Assembly: GCF_037414475.1 (NCBI RefSeq)
Contig: NZ_CP147913.1
Coordinates: forward strand, 8,442,501-8,506,500
Length of the DNA: 64,000 nt
Source: Myxococcus stipitatus
GTDB taxonomy: Bacteria; Myxococcota; Myxococcia; Myxococcales; Myxococcaceae
Direction of reading: 5' to 3'
Shown here one piece after another: positions 33,051-40,874 of this stretch (position 1 is the first letter of the stretch; the number at the start of each line of letters is the position of its first letter). The notes under the pieces are model-generated. The model was not told the DNA's origin. It did no database searches and worked only from the letters and a program-made list of their open reading frames with translations. Position numbers and translations under genes: made by a program.

Positions 33051-34892
33051 GTGAGGCTGAGGGAGCCTGTCCTCGCTGCGCTTGCGCCTGGTGTCCAGGT
33101 GATGGGCTACACGGTAGAGCGGCGCCTGGGCAGTGGCGGCTTCGGGGCTGTGTACCTCGCACTGTGTGAGGGACAGGCTTACGCGCTGAAGCTGTTGGAC
33201 TTGGCGCGAGTGGGCGGGCGTGTCGAGCGCGAGGTGTCCATCCTCTTGCAGTTGAACCACCCCAACGTGGTGGGCATTCACGGCTTTGGGAAGTGGCCGG
33301 TGGCATCTCCGGAGTTTGGCGTCATCGTCATGGAGTACGTGGACGGACGGCAGTTGGATGACTGGGCGTCCGAGGAGAACCCTTCCGCGCGGCAGGTGGC
33401 GCGCGTCGTGTTGGACGTGGCTCGGGCATTGGACGCGGCCCATGGAGCGGGAGTCCTGCACCGCGACGTGAAGGAGGCCAACGTCATGGTGCGCACCTCG
33501 GATGGTGCGGCCAAGTTGGTGGACTTCGGAGTGGGGGACTACGTAGGGGCTCCCGGCCTCACGGTGGATGTTCTTCCACCTGGGACGCCAGAGTACCGCT
33601 CACCGGAAGCCTGGAGTTTCTTTCGCAAGAACGCCCAGGTGTTGGGGGCCATCTATGCGCCGGGGCCCTCAGACGACTTGTGGGCGCTGGGGGTAGCCCT
33701 CTACCAGCTCCTCACGGGCTGGCCGCCCTTCGGCGGGGACCACTTCACGCTGGCGGACATCGTCATCGCGCAAGAGGTGATGCCTCCGCGCCAGGTGAAT
33801 GAGCGCGTCCCCTCGGCACTGAACGACGTGTGCATGGGGTTGCTGGAGAAGTCGCCAGCGTCACGGATGCCGAGTGCCAGGGCCCTCTGTGTGGCGCTGG
33901 AGGACGCGCTGCGAGGTGCGGACCTGTCGTGGGATGTCCCTCTGTGTGATGCATTCGGGGCGGACACGGCGACGACCGAGGGAGGTGGGGACAGTCTGGA
34001 CAAGTGGCTGGAGGAGCCGCTGCATAGGCCGCGACGGGGCAAGAAGCTCCAGCACGAGGCGCCGCCTCCGTCGAAGGGGCAGTCGCCACCACCCGAAGAG
34101 AAGGCGCCCTCTCTGCCACGCCCACCGAGGGCTTCTCGCCTTCTTCGAGGCCGAGGTGCGGCTGTCCTCGTGGGTCTCCTGGCGCTTGTCGCGGTGGCGG
34201 TGGTGTGGACCTGGAGGACGTCGCGCGTTGCGGGGGCCGTGCCAGCCCGTCAGGAAGTAGCGCGGTCTGGGAGTTCGTCCCAAGCTGTCCAGGCCCCAGC
34301 TCCCTCCTTCGGGAAGGAGTCCACCCCTGCGGCCGTCGCTGCCCCTGCGATGCTTCCCGAGGCTACAACTGTGAAGATGGAGAAGACCGAGACCCCGACG
34401 CCACCGAAGCCCACGCGGAAGGGCGTGAGCATCATGAGCAGGGCGATTGTCGCGGTGGCCGCATGCACGGGGTTGGCGTTCCCTGGCACGCAGGTGCGTC
34501 CACCTCCGCCTTCAGAGCCATGCCCAGACGGCGCGATTGCTGCGATGGAGGAATGGGGCGTCGACGTCGGGGATCACCACGTCGTTACCATGCCGGTGAG
34601 GAAGCCTCAGATCATCACTGTGTCGGATGGGCCCTCGGAGCTGACGCTACTGGGGAAGTGGAACCGAATGCCGGCTGGCACGATTTTCTCTGGGCAGCTT
34701 ATGGTGAGTGACCGGGTCTATGGGCGCTTTACCCATGCTCGAACTCGCGACGGAAAGCGATTCCCCGTGTGCTTGGAGCTGCAATCCGAGTCCTTGGTGA
34801 AGGGCCTGGAGAGAGAGTCAGGGGAGGACAGTCCTACGTCGGCACGCGTTTTCACGACTGGGGATGTGAAGGCGGTCAGTGAGTTTGAGTGA
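33051..34892 (+). CDS. Transmembrane Ser/Thr protein kinase
   Basis: A 613-residue kinase with a full set of motifs: GSGGFGAVY loop (about residue 26), AYALKLLDL with Lys about 47, VLHRDVKEANVMV (about 137) and LVDFGVGDY (about 158). After a Pro-rich linker there is one transmembrane helix, AAVLVGLLALVAVAVVW (about 370-388), and a secreted domain of about 220 residues with a second hydrophobic stretch. GTG 33051 is chosen because it begins just before the domain; an upstream ATG at 32919 in the same frame cannot be excluded. Kinase plus DUF2381 pairs are common in myxobacteria. The extracellular part may sense envelope state. Confidence 0.8.
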   Translation: MRLREPVLAALAPGVQVMGYTVERRLGSGGFGAVYLALCEGQAYALKLLDLARVGGRVEREVSILLQLNHPNVVGIHGFGKWPVASPEFGVIVMEYVDGRQLDDWASEENPSARQVARVVLDVARALDAAHGAGVLHRDVKEANVMVRTSDGAAKLVDFGVGDYVGAPGLTVDVLPPGTPEYRSPEAWSFFRKNAQVLGAIYAPGPSDDLWALGVALYQLLTGWPPFGGDHFTLADIVIAQEVMPPRQVNERVPSALNDVCMGLLEKSPASRMPSARALCVALEDALRGADLSWDVPLCDAFGADTATTEGGGDSLDKWLEEPLHRPRRGKKLQHEAPPPSKGQSPPPEEKAPSLPRPPRASRLLRGRGAAVLVGLLALVAVAVVWTWRTSRVAGAVPARQEVARSGSSSQAVQAPAPSFGKESTPAAVAAPAMLPEATTVKMEKTETPTPPKPTRKGVSIMSRAIVAVAACTGLAFPGTQVRPPPPSEPCPDGAIAAMEEWGVDVGDHHVVTMPVRKPQIITVSDGPSELTLLGKWNRMPAGTIFSGQLMVSDRVYGRFTHARTRDGKRFPVCLELQSESLVKGLERESGEDSPTSARVFTTGDVKAVSEFE

Positions 34893-34933
34893 CGCGGTAT
34901 GCGCGCGGTGCCTCATGAGGGAGTCGCGGACGG

Positions 34934-35845
34934 ATGCAAGCATTGTCATTGGGCGTTCTCCTCGTGGTCTCCCTCATGTCGGGAAGTGCGGCGGCCCAAG
35001 GGAGTTTGATGCCGGGCAACGGCGCTCGGCGCATCGAACTGGGACCTGATGAAGCCGGAGTGCCCGTTGCGGTCGCCGTCAGCCCTGGACTGTCTACGGT
35101 GCTTCTCTTCGACTCCGAGCTGGCGCAAGGTGCCGTCGAATTGGATACGCAGACGGGGTTCTCCATTGTTGATGTGGGGCGCATGACCCTGCGGGTGGTT
35201 CCCTCTACGAAAGCGGTTCCTGGAGAGAAGTTCCGCGTGGCAGTGCGATTCCGTGATGGTGCAGCTCCTTCTGGAGCGGCATTCCTGCTCACGGTCCATC
35301 CCGCGCGTGCGGACAGTCTCGTTGAGGTGTACCGAAGTCCGAGGACCGTTGAGTCGTATCAACAGGAGGCGAGGGAGGCGAGAGCCGAGACGCAACGCTG
35401 CCAGGAAGAGAATCTGCGGTTGTTGTCCGAGCACAGCACGCCGGGTGGCCTCGTTGGACTGCTCGCGGTTGGCGGCGTCGACGTGAATGGCGTGTTGGGG
35501 CAAATTGTGAGCAAGACGATTTCAGTGGACCCGAAGAGCGCGCTCCAACCCTTCGCCGTTCAGAGTTACCGCGCGAAGGACCGTGTAGCTCTTGACGTCG
35601 TCCTTAAGGACCTGCGAGGCGAGCAGTCGTGGACTGCGAGCGGCGCCACGCTCCGTGGCCCGTCTGGCATCGAGTTGAAGGTGCTTCGGGTATGGCAGGA
35701 CTCCTCCATCGCCCCGGGAGACATGGGCCGTGTGGTGATTGAAGCCGAAGCATCTGTCGAATCGGTACGAGGGTCCTTTTCGCTCAAGTTGTGGGAGGCG
35801 GAAGGAGCCCGCACGGTGACGATCGGCAACGTGCGATTCCCCTGA
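34934..35845 (+). CDS. DUF2381 family secreted protein (myxobacterial)
   Basis: A 303-residue protein with a signal peptide (LGVLLVVSLMSGSAAAQG) and the DUF2381 layout: RRIELGPDEAGVPVAVAVSP, then STVLLFDSELA, a coiled-coil segment YQQEAREARAETQRCQEENL, and a beta-rich C-terminus ending in VTIGNVRFP. The family is almost restricted to Myxococcales and often sits beside Ser/Thr kinases and Sit toxins. By position it could be the accessory gene of the toxin locus that follows (a sitB-like role), which is an inference. Confidence 0.75.
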   Translation: MQALSLGVLLVVSLMSGSAAAQGSLMPGNGARRIELGPDEAGVPVAVAVSPGLSTVLLFDSELAQGAVELDTQTGFSIVDVGRMTLRVVPSTKAVPGEKFRVAVRFRDGAAPSGAAFLLTVHPARADSLVEVYRSPRTVESYQQEAREARAETQRCQEENLRLLSEHSTPGGLVGLLAVGGVDVNGVLGQIVSKTISVDPKSALQPFAVQSYRAKDRVALDVVLKDLRGEQSWTASGATLRGPSGIELKVLRVWQDSSIAPGDMGRVVIEAEASVESVRGSFSLKLWEAEGARTVTIGNVRFP

Positions 35846-35942
35846 CGCCGTGCGGGGAACGTCGGCGTGACGCTGTAAGATTCCGCCGACCTGTCTATTC
35901 CCCATAGACCTGTCAGACGCGGATGCCAGCATGCCCTCCGTT

Positions 35943-35964
35943 TGCCTTCCCCTGAAGGAAGGCA
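35943..35964 (+). promoter_or_regulatory. Hairpin before the SitA-like gene
   Basis: TGCCTTCC (35943-35950) pairs perfectly with GGAAGGCA (35957-35964) around CCTGAA. It ends just before GGGGGTGAGGA, the ribosome site of the toxin at 35976. It may terminate transcription from the DUF2381 gene or modulate toxin translation; there is no T-tract. Confidence 0.4.
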
Positions 35965-35975
35965 GGGGGTGAGGA

Positions 35976-37538
35976 ATGCGTGCTGGCCTCTGGATGCTTT
36001 GCGCTGCCCTCATTGCCACGGGCTGCGCTGGAGTTGACTCATCCGCTCGCAGAACCACCTTCCAGCAACGAGGCGCGTTGCCTGGAGAAGATGGGGCGGA
36101 CGCACGAGCGGATGCCGAGAGCGACTCGCAAGGGGAGGAGGGGCCTTCAGCCAGGCCCCTGCGGTACCGCCATCCGGAGTTGAGGGAATCGACTCGTGTA
36201 TGGCCCGCGCGAAGGCCGCGAAGCGATGCGTTCGATGCGTTGCTTCGAGATGCGGGGCTGGAGGAACAGGACTCACGTCCCGTGGTGGGTAGCTCCATCA
36301 CACCCACCCATGCGGCGCGACTGCTGAACGTGCTGCTGGGTAAGGACGTGACGCTGGGGCAATTCCCGGCGCGTGTCGCGGTGGGGTTCATGCTGCGCGA
36401 GGTTCTGGCCACAGGCGAGGTGTCGCGCGGCGACCTGGCACGTCGCGCGGCGCGCTTCAAGCACGTCGCGGTGCTCCGGCCGGATGGGTATCTCGCGTGG
36501 GTCTCAAGTGGGCGGACACAGCAGAAGGTGGAGCCTGTCGAGTGGAGGGATGGCGCCTTCCGCGCGCACGGCTTCGAGTTGGGGCGCTTCTACAGCGGTC
36601 GCACGGGTGTCTTCCGGCTGCTGGATGGGGAGCTGCGGGAGGCCAACGGGTTCCCCATCGCGGACGTCCACGACGATGCCGATGTCATCAGTCGCGGTCT
36701 GGACGGGGCGGAAGAGGCATTCGTGGGGTTGGCCCTCGCGGTGGGGAAGTTCTTCTCAACCTCGCCAGCGGAGAACCTCGAAGCGTTCCGGCAGATGCCC
36801 GCCGCCGTGGTGGCGCTCATCGAGTCGTCCCCTGAGTACTTGGAGCGGTTTCGCTACATGACCCGGGGTGAGCAGATCCAGGCCGCCTCCAAGATGGTGA
36901 CGAACCTCGTTGCCACCTGGGGGACGGCATCCGCCGTGACGCGCACGTTGCACGGGACCTCTCTGGCCACGGCGGAAGCCTCGGTGCTGGTGCTGTCGGG
37001 ACGAGGCGTGCTCTCCATGGAGAGCGCGGCCGTGCCTGTGGGGCGTGCTGCGGCGGTGCTAAGCGGTGGACCCGGTGCGGCTATCATCCTTCAGCGGGCG
37101 GGTGCGGCGGCGCAGCAAGGAGGTCCGTCCGAAGGGCCCGGTCGGTGGGGCCCCGCCGAAGAGTCCATGTCCTCCCGGGCGGGGCGCTATCAGGAACAAG
37201 TCACGGGTCACTCTGCGGACGAGGCATACTGGGTCGGTGGAGTAGGCAAGAACAGCGGAGGCGTGAAGTTCGATGGCTTCGACAAAGGCGTGCTGCTCGA
37301 GGCGAAGGGGCCGGGCTATGCGAACAAGTTCCTCGACAACCTCAAGCCGAAGGTCTGGTTTGAGAAGTCGGGAGCAAAGGCCCTAGTCGATCAAGCTGGT
37401 CGTCAGCGCGCTGCCGCTAGGGGGGCACCAATTCGGTGGCACATTGCGGAGGAGAAAACCGCAGAGGCCATCCGGAAGCTGTTCGACGCCAACGACATTG
37501 AGGGAATCGAAGTTGTCTTCACTCCCCCTATGCCATGA
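35976..37538 (+). CDS. SitA5-like polymorphic lipoprotein toxin with Tox-REase-5 nuclease end
   Basis: A 520-residue protein. The N-terminus MRAGLWMLCAALIATGC is a lipoprotein signal with lipobox Cys17. The middle is the long conserved delivery region, with an Ala/Gly-rich hydrophobic part around residues 330-380. The last about 120 residues are a Tox-REase-5 nuclease: RYQEQVTGHSADEAYWVGG, VKFDGFDKG (D433), LLEAKGPGY (E442-x-K444) and later PIRWHIAEE, a complete PD-(D/E)XK set. SitA lipoproteins pass between myxobacteria by TraAB outer-membrane exchange and kill non-immune kin. The family assignment is from memory. Immunity genes follow. Confidence 0.85.
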   Translation: MRAGLWMLCAALIATGCAGVDSSARRTTFQQRGALPGEDGADARADAESDSQGEEGPSARPLRYRHPELRESTRVWPARRPRSDAFDALLRDAGLEEQDSRPVVGSSITPTHAARLLNVLLGKDVTLGQFPARVAVGFMLREVLATGEVSRGDLARRAARFKHVAVLRPDGYLAWVSSGRTQQKVEPVEWRDGAFRAHGFELGRFYSGRTGVFRLLDGELREANGFPIADVHDDADVISRGLDGAEEAFVGLALAVGKFFSTSPAENLEAFRQMPAAVVALIESSPEYLERFRYMTRGEQIQAASKMVTNLVATWGTASAVTRTLHGTSLATAEASVLVLSGRGVLSMESAAVPVGRAAAVLSGGPGAAIILQRAGAAAQQGGPSEGPGRWGPAEESMSSRAGRYQEQVTGHSADEAYWVGGVGKNSGGVKFDGFDKGVLLEAKGPGYANKFLDNLKPKVWFEKSGAKALVDQAGRQRAAARGAPIRWHIAEEKTAEAIRKLFDANDIEGIEVVFTPPMP

Positions 37539-37551
37539 GGAACCGTGGATC

Positions 37552-38277
37552 GTGAACGAGAGCTACTACGCGGGAGTCTATTGGGGGGCCCGAAAGGAGT
37601 CGTCCGAGGAGTGCGCTCGGCGGCTGAAAATCCTTCTTGAAGGACTTCCATCTGTAGCGCCATCGCTTGAGCGCTGGTTTCAACAAGGTAAATCGCGTGC
37701 AGATGCGTTGAAGCGCCCACTGCACCCCACCCTTGCTGAACTCGAACCATTCGTCCGAAAAGGTAAGGACCGTACCTTCGACGACCTTGGATTTAGCATC
37801 GGTGGTTGGAATGGGGCTGGTGATGACTACGAAGCCACAGGCTTCCTCCTTGCGTGCGGTGGCTACTCTGAATGGGGGGGAAACCGTTGTGTCTACACGT
37901 TGCCGAGCAAAGGCCCGAGCTTTGAAAATCTCCTTTCAGCAACCACTCTCGCGGAGCTCATGCGAAGGACGGCTGGAGCTTGGGAGCCGGACTGGGGAGT
38001 GGCTATCTCGGAGCAACACCGAGATTTGCTGAAGCCACGGCGTCCAAAGGGAGCCCCATACGTCGGATGGGTGACCTACCTGGCTCGGCATCGCGGCATG
38101 GTGCCGTCTCTCCCCGCTCCAGTGCGGGTCGAGCTGGTGGAGGGCAAGGGGACGCTGATCATTCTCACCCCGGAGCGCTTCACCGCCAGCAATCCGGACC
38201 ATGTGGCGCTGGCTGAGCAGGTGCGGGAACTGCTGGACCGCGCCGGATTGTTGAAGCCGCTCCAGGCTCAACCCTAG
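37552..38277 (+). CDS. Imm52-like immunity protein for the SitA5-like toxin
   Basis: A 241-residue cytoplasmic protein beginning at GTG 37552 (NESYYAGVYWGARKESSEE), 14 bases after the toxin stop, with AGG upstream. Blocks such as LEGLPSVAPSLERWFQQG, AWEPDWGVAISE and VGWVTYLARHRGMVPSLP resemble the proteins that regularly follow Tox-REase-5 toxins in myxobacteria and are classed as Imm52 (recalled, not searched). It should bind and neutralise the nuclease. An in-frame ATG inside the toxin gene (37444) is less likely. Confidence 0.75.
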   Translation: MNESYYAGVYWGARKESSEECARRLKILLEGLPSVAPSLERWFQQGKSRADALKRPLHPTLAELEPFVRKGKDRTFDDLGFSIGGWNGAGDDYEATGFLLACGGYSEWGGNRCVYTLPSKGPSFENLLSATTLAELMRRTAGAWEPDWGVAISEQHRDLLKPRRPKGAPYVGWVTYLARHRGMVPSLPAPVRVELVEGKGTLIILTPERFTASNPDHVALAEQVRELLDRAGLLKPLQAQP

Positions 38278-38282
38278 GAAGC

Positions 38283-38318
38283 AGGAAGGGCCGAGTAACT
38301 TCCCGCTCGGCCCTTCCT
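38283..38318 (+). terminator. Strong hairpin after the immunity gene
   Basis: AGGAAGGGCCGAG (38283-38295) pairs perfectly over 13 bases with CTCGGCCCTTCCT (38306-38318) around a 10-base loop, 5 bases after the immunity stop. There is no T-run, but stem strength and place suit a terminator or an mRNA-stabilising structure. Confidence 0.65.
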
Positions 38319-38425
38319 GGCTGGATGCGCGATTGGCCCCTCGGCGTCAGGGCAAAATTCACCTCGGCCGACGCTCCGCCTAGCCGACGTGGGGGCAATT
38401 GAGAAGTGCGGAAGGGGGACTGGTG

Positions 38426-38779
38426 ATGGAGATTGAATTGCTGGTGGCGCAGTTCGCCCAGCACATCGCCGCGCAGACGGATTGCATCCTTCGAGGGGAC
38501 TCCAAGACCGGTAACAAGCACGCGGACAAGGCGTTCGCGGCATTCGCGAAGTTGCGCGAGAAGGGCGATGCGGGTCGGGATGCACTTGCCTCTCTTCTCG
38601 CTGCCCCACAGATGGACGTCCGCGTCACTGCGGCGGCTTTCTTGCTTCGACATCGAACCGAGGAGGCAAAGGCCGTCCTTGAGGTCGCAGCAAGAGGCGA
38701 AGGGATGGCGGCCCTTGGTGCGCAGCAGACGCTCAAGAACTGGGAGAACGGGACCTGGGCCCTCGACCTTCGGGAGTGA
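38426..38779 (+). CDS. DUF2019 (HEAT-like) protein, putative second immunity gene
   Basis: A 117-residue helical protein of the DUF2019 type: LLVAQFAQHIAAQTDCILRG, SKTGNKHADKAFAAFAKLRE, VRVTAAAFLLRHRTEEAKAV, ending TWALDLRE. Such small HEAT-like proteins often stand next to polymorphic toxins in myxobacteria and probably serve as immunity or adaptor proteins. ATG 38426 is preferred over TTG 38399 because GGAAGGGGG lies 8 bases upstream. It is the last gene before the attachment region. Confidence 0.65.
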   Translation: MEIELLVAQFAQHIAAQTDCILRGDSKTGNKHADKAFAAFAKLREKGDAGRDALASLLAAPQMDVRVTAAAFLLRHRTEEAKAVLEVAARGEGMAALGAQQTLKNWENGTWALDLRE

Positions 38780-38987
38780 CGCCCCGGTTGTCCTGCGCCT
38801 TGCACCCAGACTGCCCGCCATCGCGAGGGCTGCATCACATCGCGTTCGTGATGGGGCATGCCGAGGTTCCAACCTCCATCGGTAACGCACTCGTAACGTA
38901 GTTTGCTGGACGCACCTGGACGCGCCCGGACGATTTCGATACCGTCTTCCCGGGACAAATGGGGACGTAACCCCTCGGAAGTATTAG
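38780..38987. other. Probable right attachment region of the prophage
   Basis: A 208-base gap between the last cargo gene and the 3' end of selC. It has short direct repeats (GGACGCACC, GGACGCGCC, GGACGATTT around 38910-38935, and GTAACGCACTCGTAACG around 38883-38899) that could be integrase arm sites. The core of the attachment site would be in the selC 3' end itself. The partner site lies outside the window, so the boundary is not proven. Confidence 0.45.
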
Positions 38988-39083
38988 CGGTAGAGCACGA
39001 GAATCGAACTCGCCAAGGACGTCTCTCAACGTCCCCCATTGGTTTTGAAGACCAAGCCAGCCACCAGGTCCGGAGGCCCTACC
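38988..39083 (-). tRNA. selC: tRNA-Sec (selenocysteine, anticodon TCA)
   Basis: Minus strand, 95 bases plus discriminator G. The 8-bp acceptor stem GGTAGGGC / GCTCTACC (one G-T pair), the anticodon loop CTTCAAA with TCA, a long variable arm (GGGACGTTGAGAGACGTCC) and the T loop GAGTTCGATTCTC are all features of bacterial tRNA-Sec, which pairs with UGA and is charged by the SelA route. The 3' end points toward the prophage. It lies 33 bases after the TetR gene on the same strand. It implies that the host makes selenoproteins. Confidence 0.93.
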
Positions 39084-39116
39084 GCCCGCGATTAGTGCCG
39101 GGCCTTCCGCCCCTCG

Positions 39117-39767
39117 TCAACGTTCTCTCGCCGGGCTCTTCGCACCCTTCGCCGGCTTCAGGCCTGGAAGCCCGTGCACCATCGTCGCCAGCAGCGTATC
39201 GCGCAGATCCTCCGCCGACGTGTCCTTGAACGCCGCGCACGTCAGCTTCAGGCTCACAATCCCATGCAGGCCCGCCCACAGTGTCTCCGCGAGTCGCGCG
39301 GGCTGTGCCTCCGCTGACAGCCTCCCCGCTGACTTCAGGTCCTCGAACACGCCGCTCAAGAGAGCGAACGAACGCGGACCCGCCCCGTCCGGGGCTCCTT
39401 CGAAGAGCTCGCTCGACAGTCTGGGGTCTTCCAGGAAGATGAGCCGGTACGTTTCCGGGTGCGCCAACCCGAAACGCACATAGGCCGCCGCCATCACCGC
39501 CAACCGCTCCAACGGTTCCTTGGCCGAGGCCGCGGGCTCCAGCTCCGCCAACAGCTCCCCGAACCCTCGCACGCACAACTCCCGGGCAATCGCCTCCCGG
39601 TTCTCGAAGTGCAGGTAGAGCGTCGCGGGCGCGTACTCCACCGCCTCCGCCAGCTTGCGCATCGACAGCGCGCTGAACCCCTCCTTCACCACCATCTCCC
39701 GCGCCACCCGCAGAATCTGCTCCCGCAGCTCCGCCCGCTGCCGCTCCTTCCGCTCCGAAATCCCCAT
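39117..39767 (-). CDS. TetR family repressor
   Basis: A 216-residue protein with a TetR N-terminal domain (REQILRVAREMVVKEGFSAL, MRKLAEAVEYAPATLYLHFE) and a C-terminal ligand domain with GLAHPETYRLIFLEDP and LWAGLHGIVSLKLTC, the WHG/TetR_C_33 pattern. It diverges from the SDR gene at 39873, and the palindromes between them (39811-39837) are its likely operators. It probably represses itself and the SDR gene until a small hydrophobic ligand binds. Confidence 0.9.
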   Translation of the reverse strand: MGISERKERQRAELREQILRVAREMVVKEGFSALSMRKLAEAVEYAPATLYLHFENREAIARELCVRGFGELLAELEPAASAKEPLERLAVMAAAYVRFGLAHPETYRLIFLEDPRLSSELFEGAPDGAGPRSFALLSGVFEDLKSAGRLSAEAQPARLAETLWAGLHGIVSLKLTCAAFKDTSAEDLRDTLLATMVHGLPGLKPAKGAKSPARER

Positions 39768-39783
39768 GCCCCAACCCTATGGC

Positions 39784-39837
39784 TTGACACCCAGAACAGC
39801 CAGCAGTAATTGAACGGTGTTCACGGAACGGTGTTCA
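39784..39837 (+). promoter_or_regulatory. Promoter with palindromic operators for the TetR/SDR pair
   Basis: TTGACA (39784-39789) is followed after 17 bases by TAATTG, a possible -10. TGAACGGTGTTCA (39811-39823) is a perfect palindrome around GGT, and GGAACGGTGTTCA (39825-39837) repeats it one and a half turns on. A third partial half-site, GATGTTCACT, follows near 39850. A TetR dimer bound here would block the SDR promoter. Confidence 0.65.
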
Positions 39838-39872
39838 CAAAACGAGTAGATGTTCACTGAAGGGAGTCCATC

Positions 39873-40874
39873 ATGGAAGGCAAGGTGGCGCTGTTCGGGG
39901 CTTCGGGAGTCATTGGCCAGAGTGTGGCGAGCGCCTTGATGGCCCAGGGCAGGGCCTACCGAGTGGTGGGGCGCTCGCGTGCTTCACTGCAAGCCGAGTT
40001 CGGCGCGGATCCGCTCGCGGAGGTCGTGACGTGGAACCCCGATGACCCGGCGTCGGTCCGTGCCGCGGCGCGGGGTGTGGACACGCTCGTCTACATGGTG
40101 GGGGTCGATTACTGGCGGTTCCAACTGCACCCCACGCTGATGCGCAAGACGCTCGATGGCGCCATCGCGGAGGGCGTCAAGCGCGTGGTCCTCATCGGTA
40201 CCGTGTATCCCTACGGTCTGCCGCGCACCACGCCCGTGCGAGACGACCACCCCCGCGAGCCCAACAGCTTCAAGGGCCGGATGCGCAAGGAGCAGGAGGA
40301 CCTCCTCCTCGCGGAGCACGCCGCCGGCACCCTCCAAGGCACCATCCTGCGCCTCCCGGATTTCTACGGCCCCGGTGTCGAGGCCAGCTTCCTCCACCGC
40401 GCGTTCGTCGCCGCCGCCTCGGGCAAGCGCGCCCAGCTCATCGGCCCCATCGACGCACCCCACGAGTTCATCTTCGTCCCCGACGTCGGCCCCATCGTCA
40501 CGGCGCTCATGGCCGAGCCGCGCGCCTACGGCCGCTCCTGGAACCTCGCCGGCCCGGGCGCTACCACCCAGCGGCAGATGGTCGACGAGATGTTCAGACA
40601 GTCCGGCCGCGCCACGAAACTCATGGTCATGGGGAAGGGGATGCTGCGCCTGTTGGGCCTGTTCGACCCGTTCATGCGCGAGCTCGTGGAGATGCACTAC
40701 CTCCTCACGTCACCGGTGCTCATGGATGACTCGGAGCTGCGCCAGCTGCTCGGCGACGTACACAAGACGCCCTACGCCGAGGGCATCCGCCAGACGCTGG
40801 CCTTCACCAAGCAGCACCTGGCCGCCGTCAGTCCAGCCCCCGCTGCCACAAATCATCCTCGTCCAGCCCCATGA
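39873..40874 (+). CDS. NAD-dependent epimerase/dehydratase-like SDR protein
   Basis: A 333-residue extended SDR. The N-terminus VALFGASGVIGQSVASAL is the GxxGxxG nucleotide-binding motif. VVLIGTVYPYGLP supplies the T/S...Y region. ILRLPDFYGPGVEASFLHRA and HEFIFVPDVGPIVTAL are typical sugar-epimerase-like blocks. The Y-x3-K catalytic pair is not obvious, so the activity is uncertain. It is controlled by the adjacent TetR protein. The 3' end overlaps the convergent metallopeptidase gene by 47 bases. Confidence 0.8.
   Translation: MEGKVALFGASGVIGQSVASALMAQGRAYRVVGRSRASLQAEFGADPLAEVVTWNPDDPASVRAAARGVDTLVYMVGVDYWRFQLHPTLMRKTLDGAIAEGVKRVVLIGTVYPYGLPRTTPVRDDHPREPNSFKGRMRKEQEDLLLAEHAAGTLQGTILRLPDFYGPGVEASFLHRAFVAAASGKRAQLIGPIDAPHEFIFVPDVGPIVTALMAEPRAYGRSWNLAGPGATTQRQMVDEMFRQSGRATKLMVMGKGMLRLLGLFDPFMRELVEMHYLLTSPVLMDDSELRQLLGDVHKTPYAEGIRQTLAFTKQHLAAVSPAPAATNHPRPAP

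Noticed and set aside
35878..35942. Possible small gene between DUF2381 and the SitA-like toxin
   Set aside because: The stretch has no start with a ribosome site and no open frame of useful length; it holds only the hairpin before the toxin.
38958..38974. ACAAATGGGGACGTAAC, part-match to the recurring phage element on the minus strand
   Set aside because: Only ACGTCCCCAT matches; the GGAAAG core and ACCACTC block are absent and it faces no gene start.
1..38987. Integrase or transposase gene
   Set aside because: No tyrosine or serine recombinase and no transposase motif is found in any plausible frame; the integrase must lie left of the window if the element is intact.
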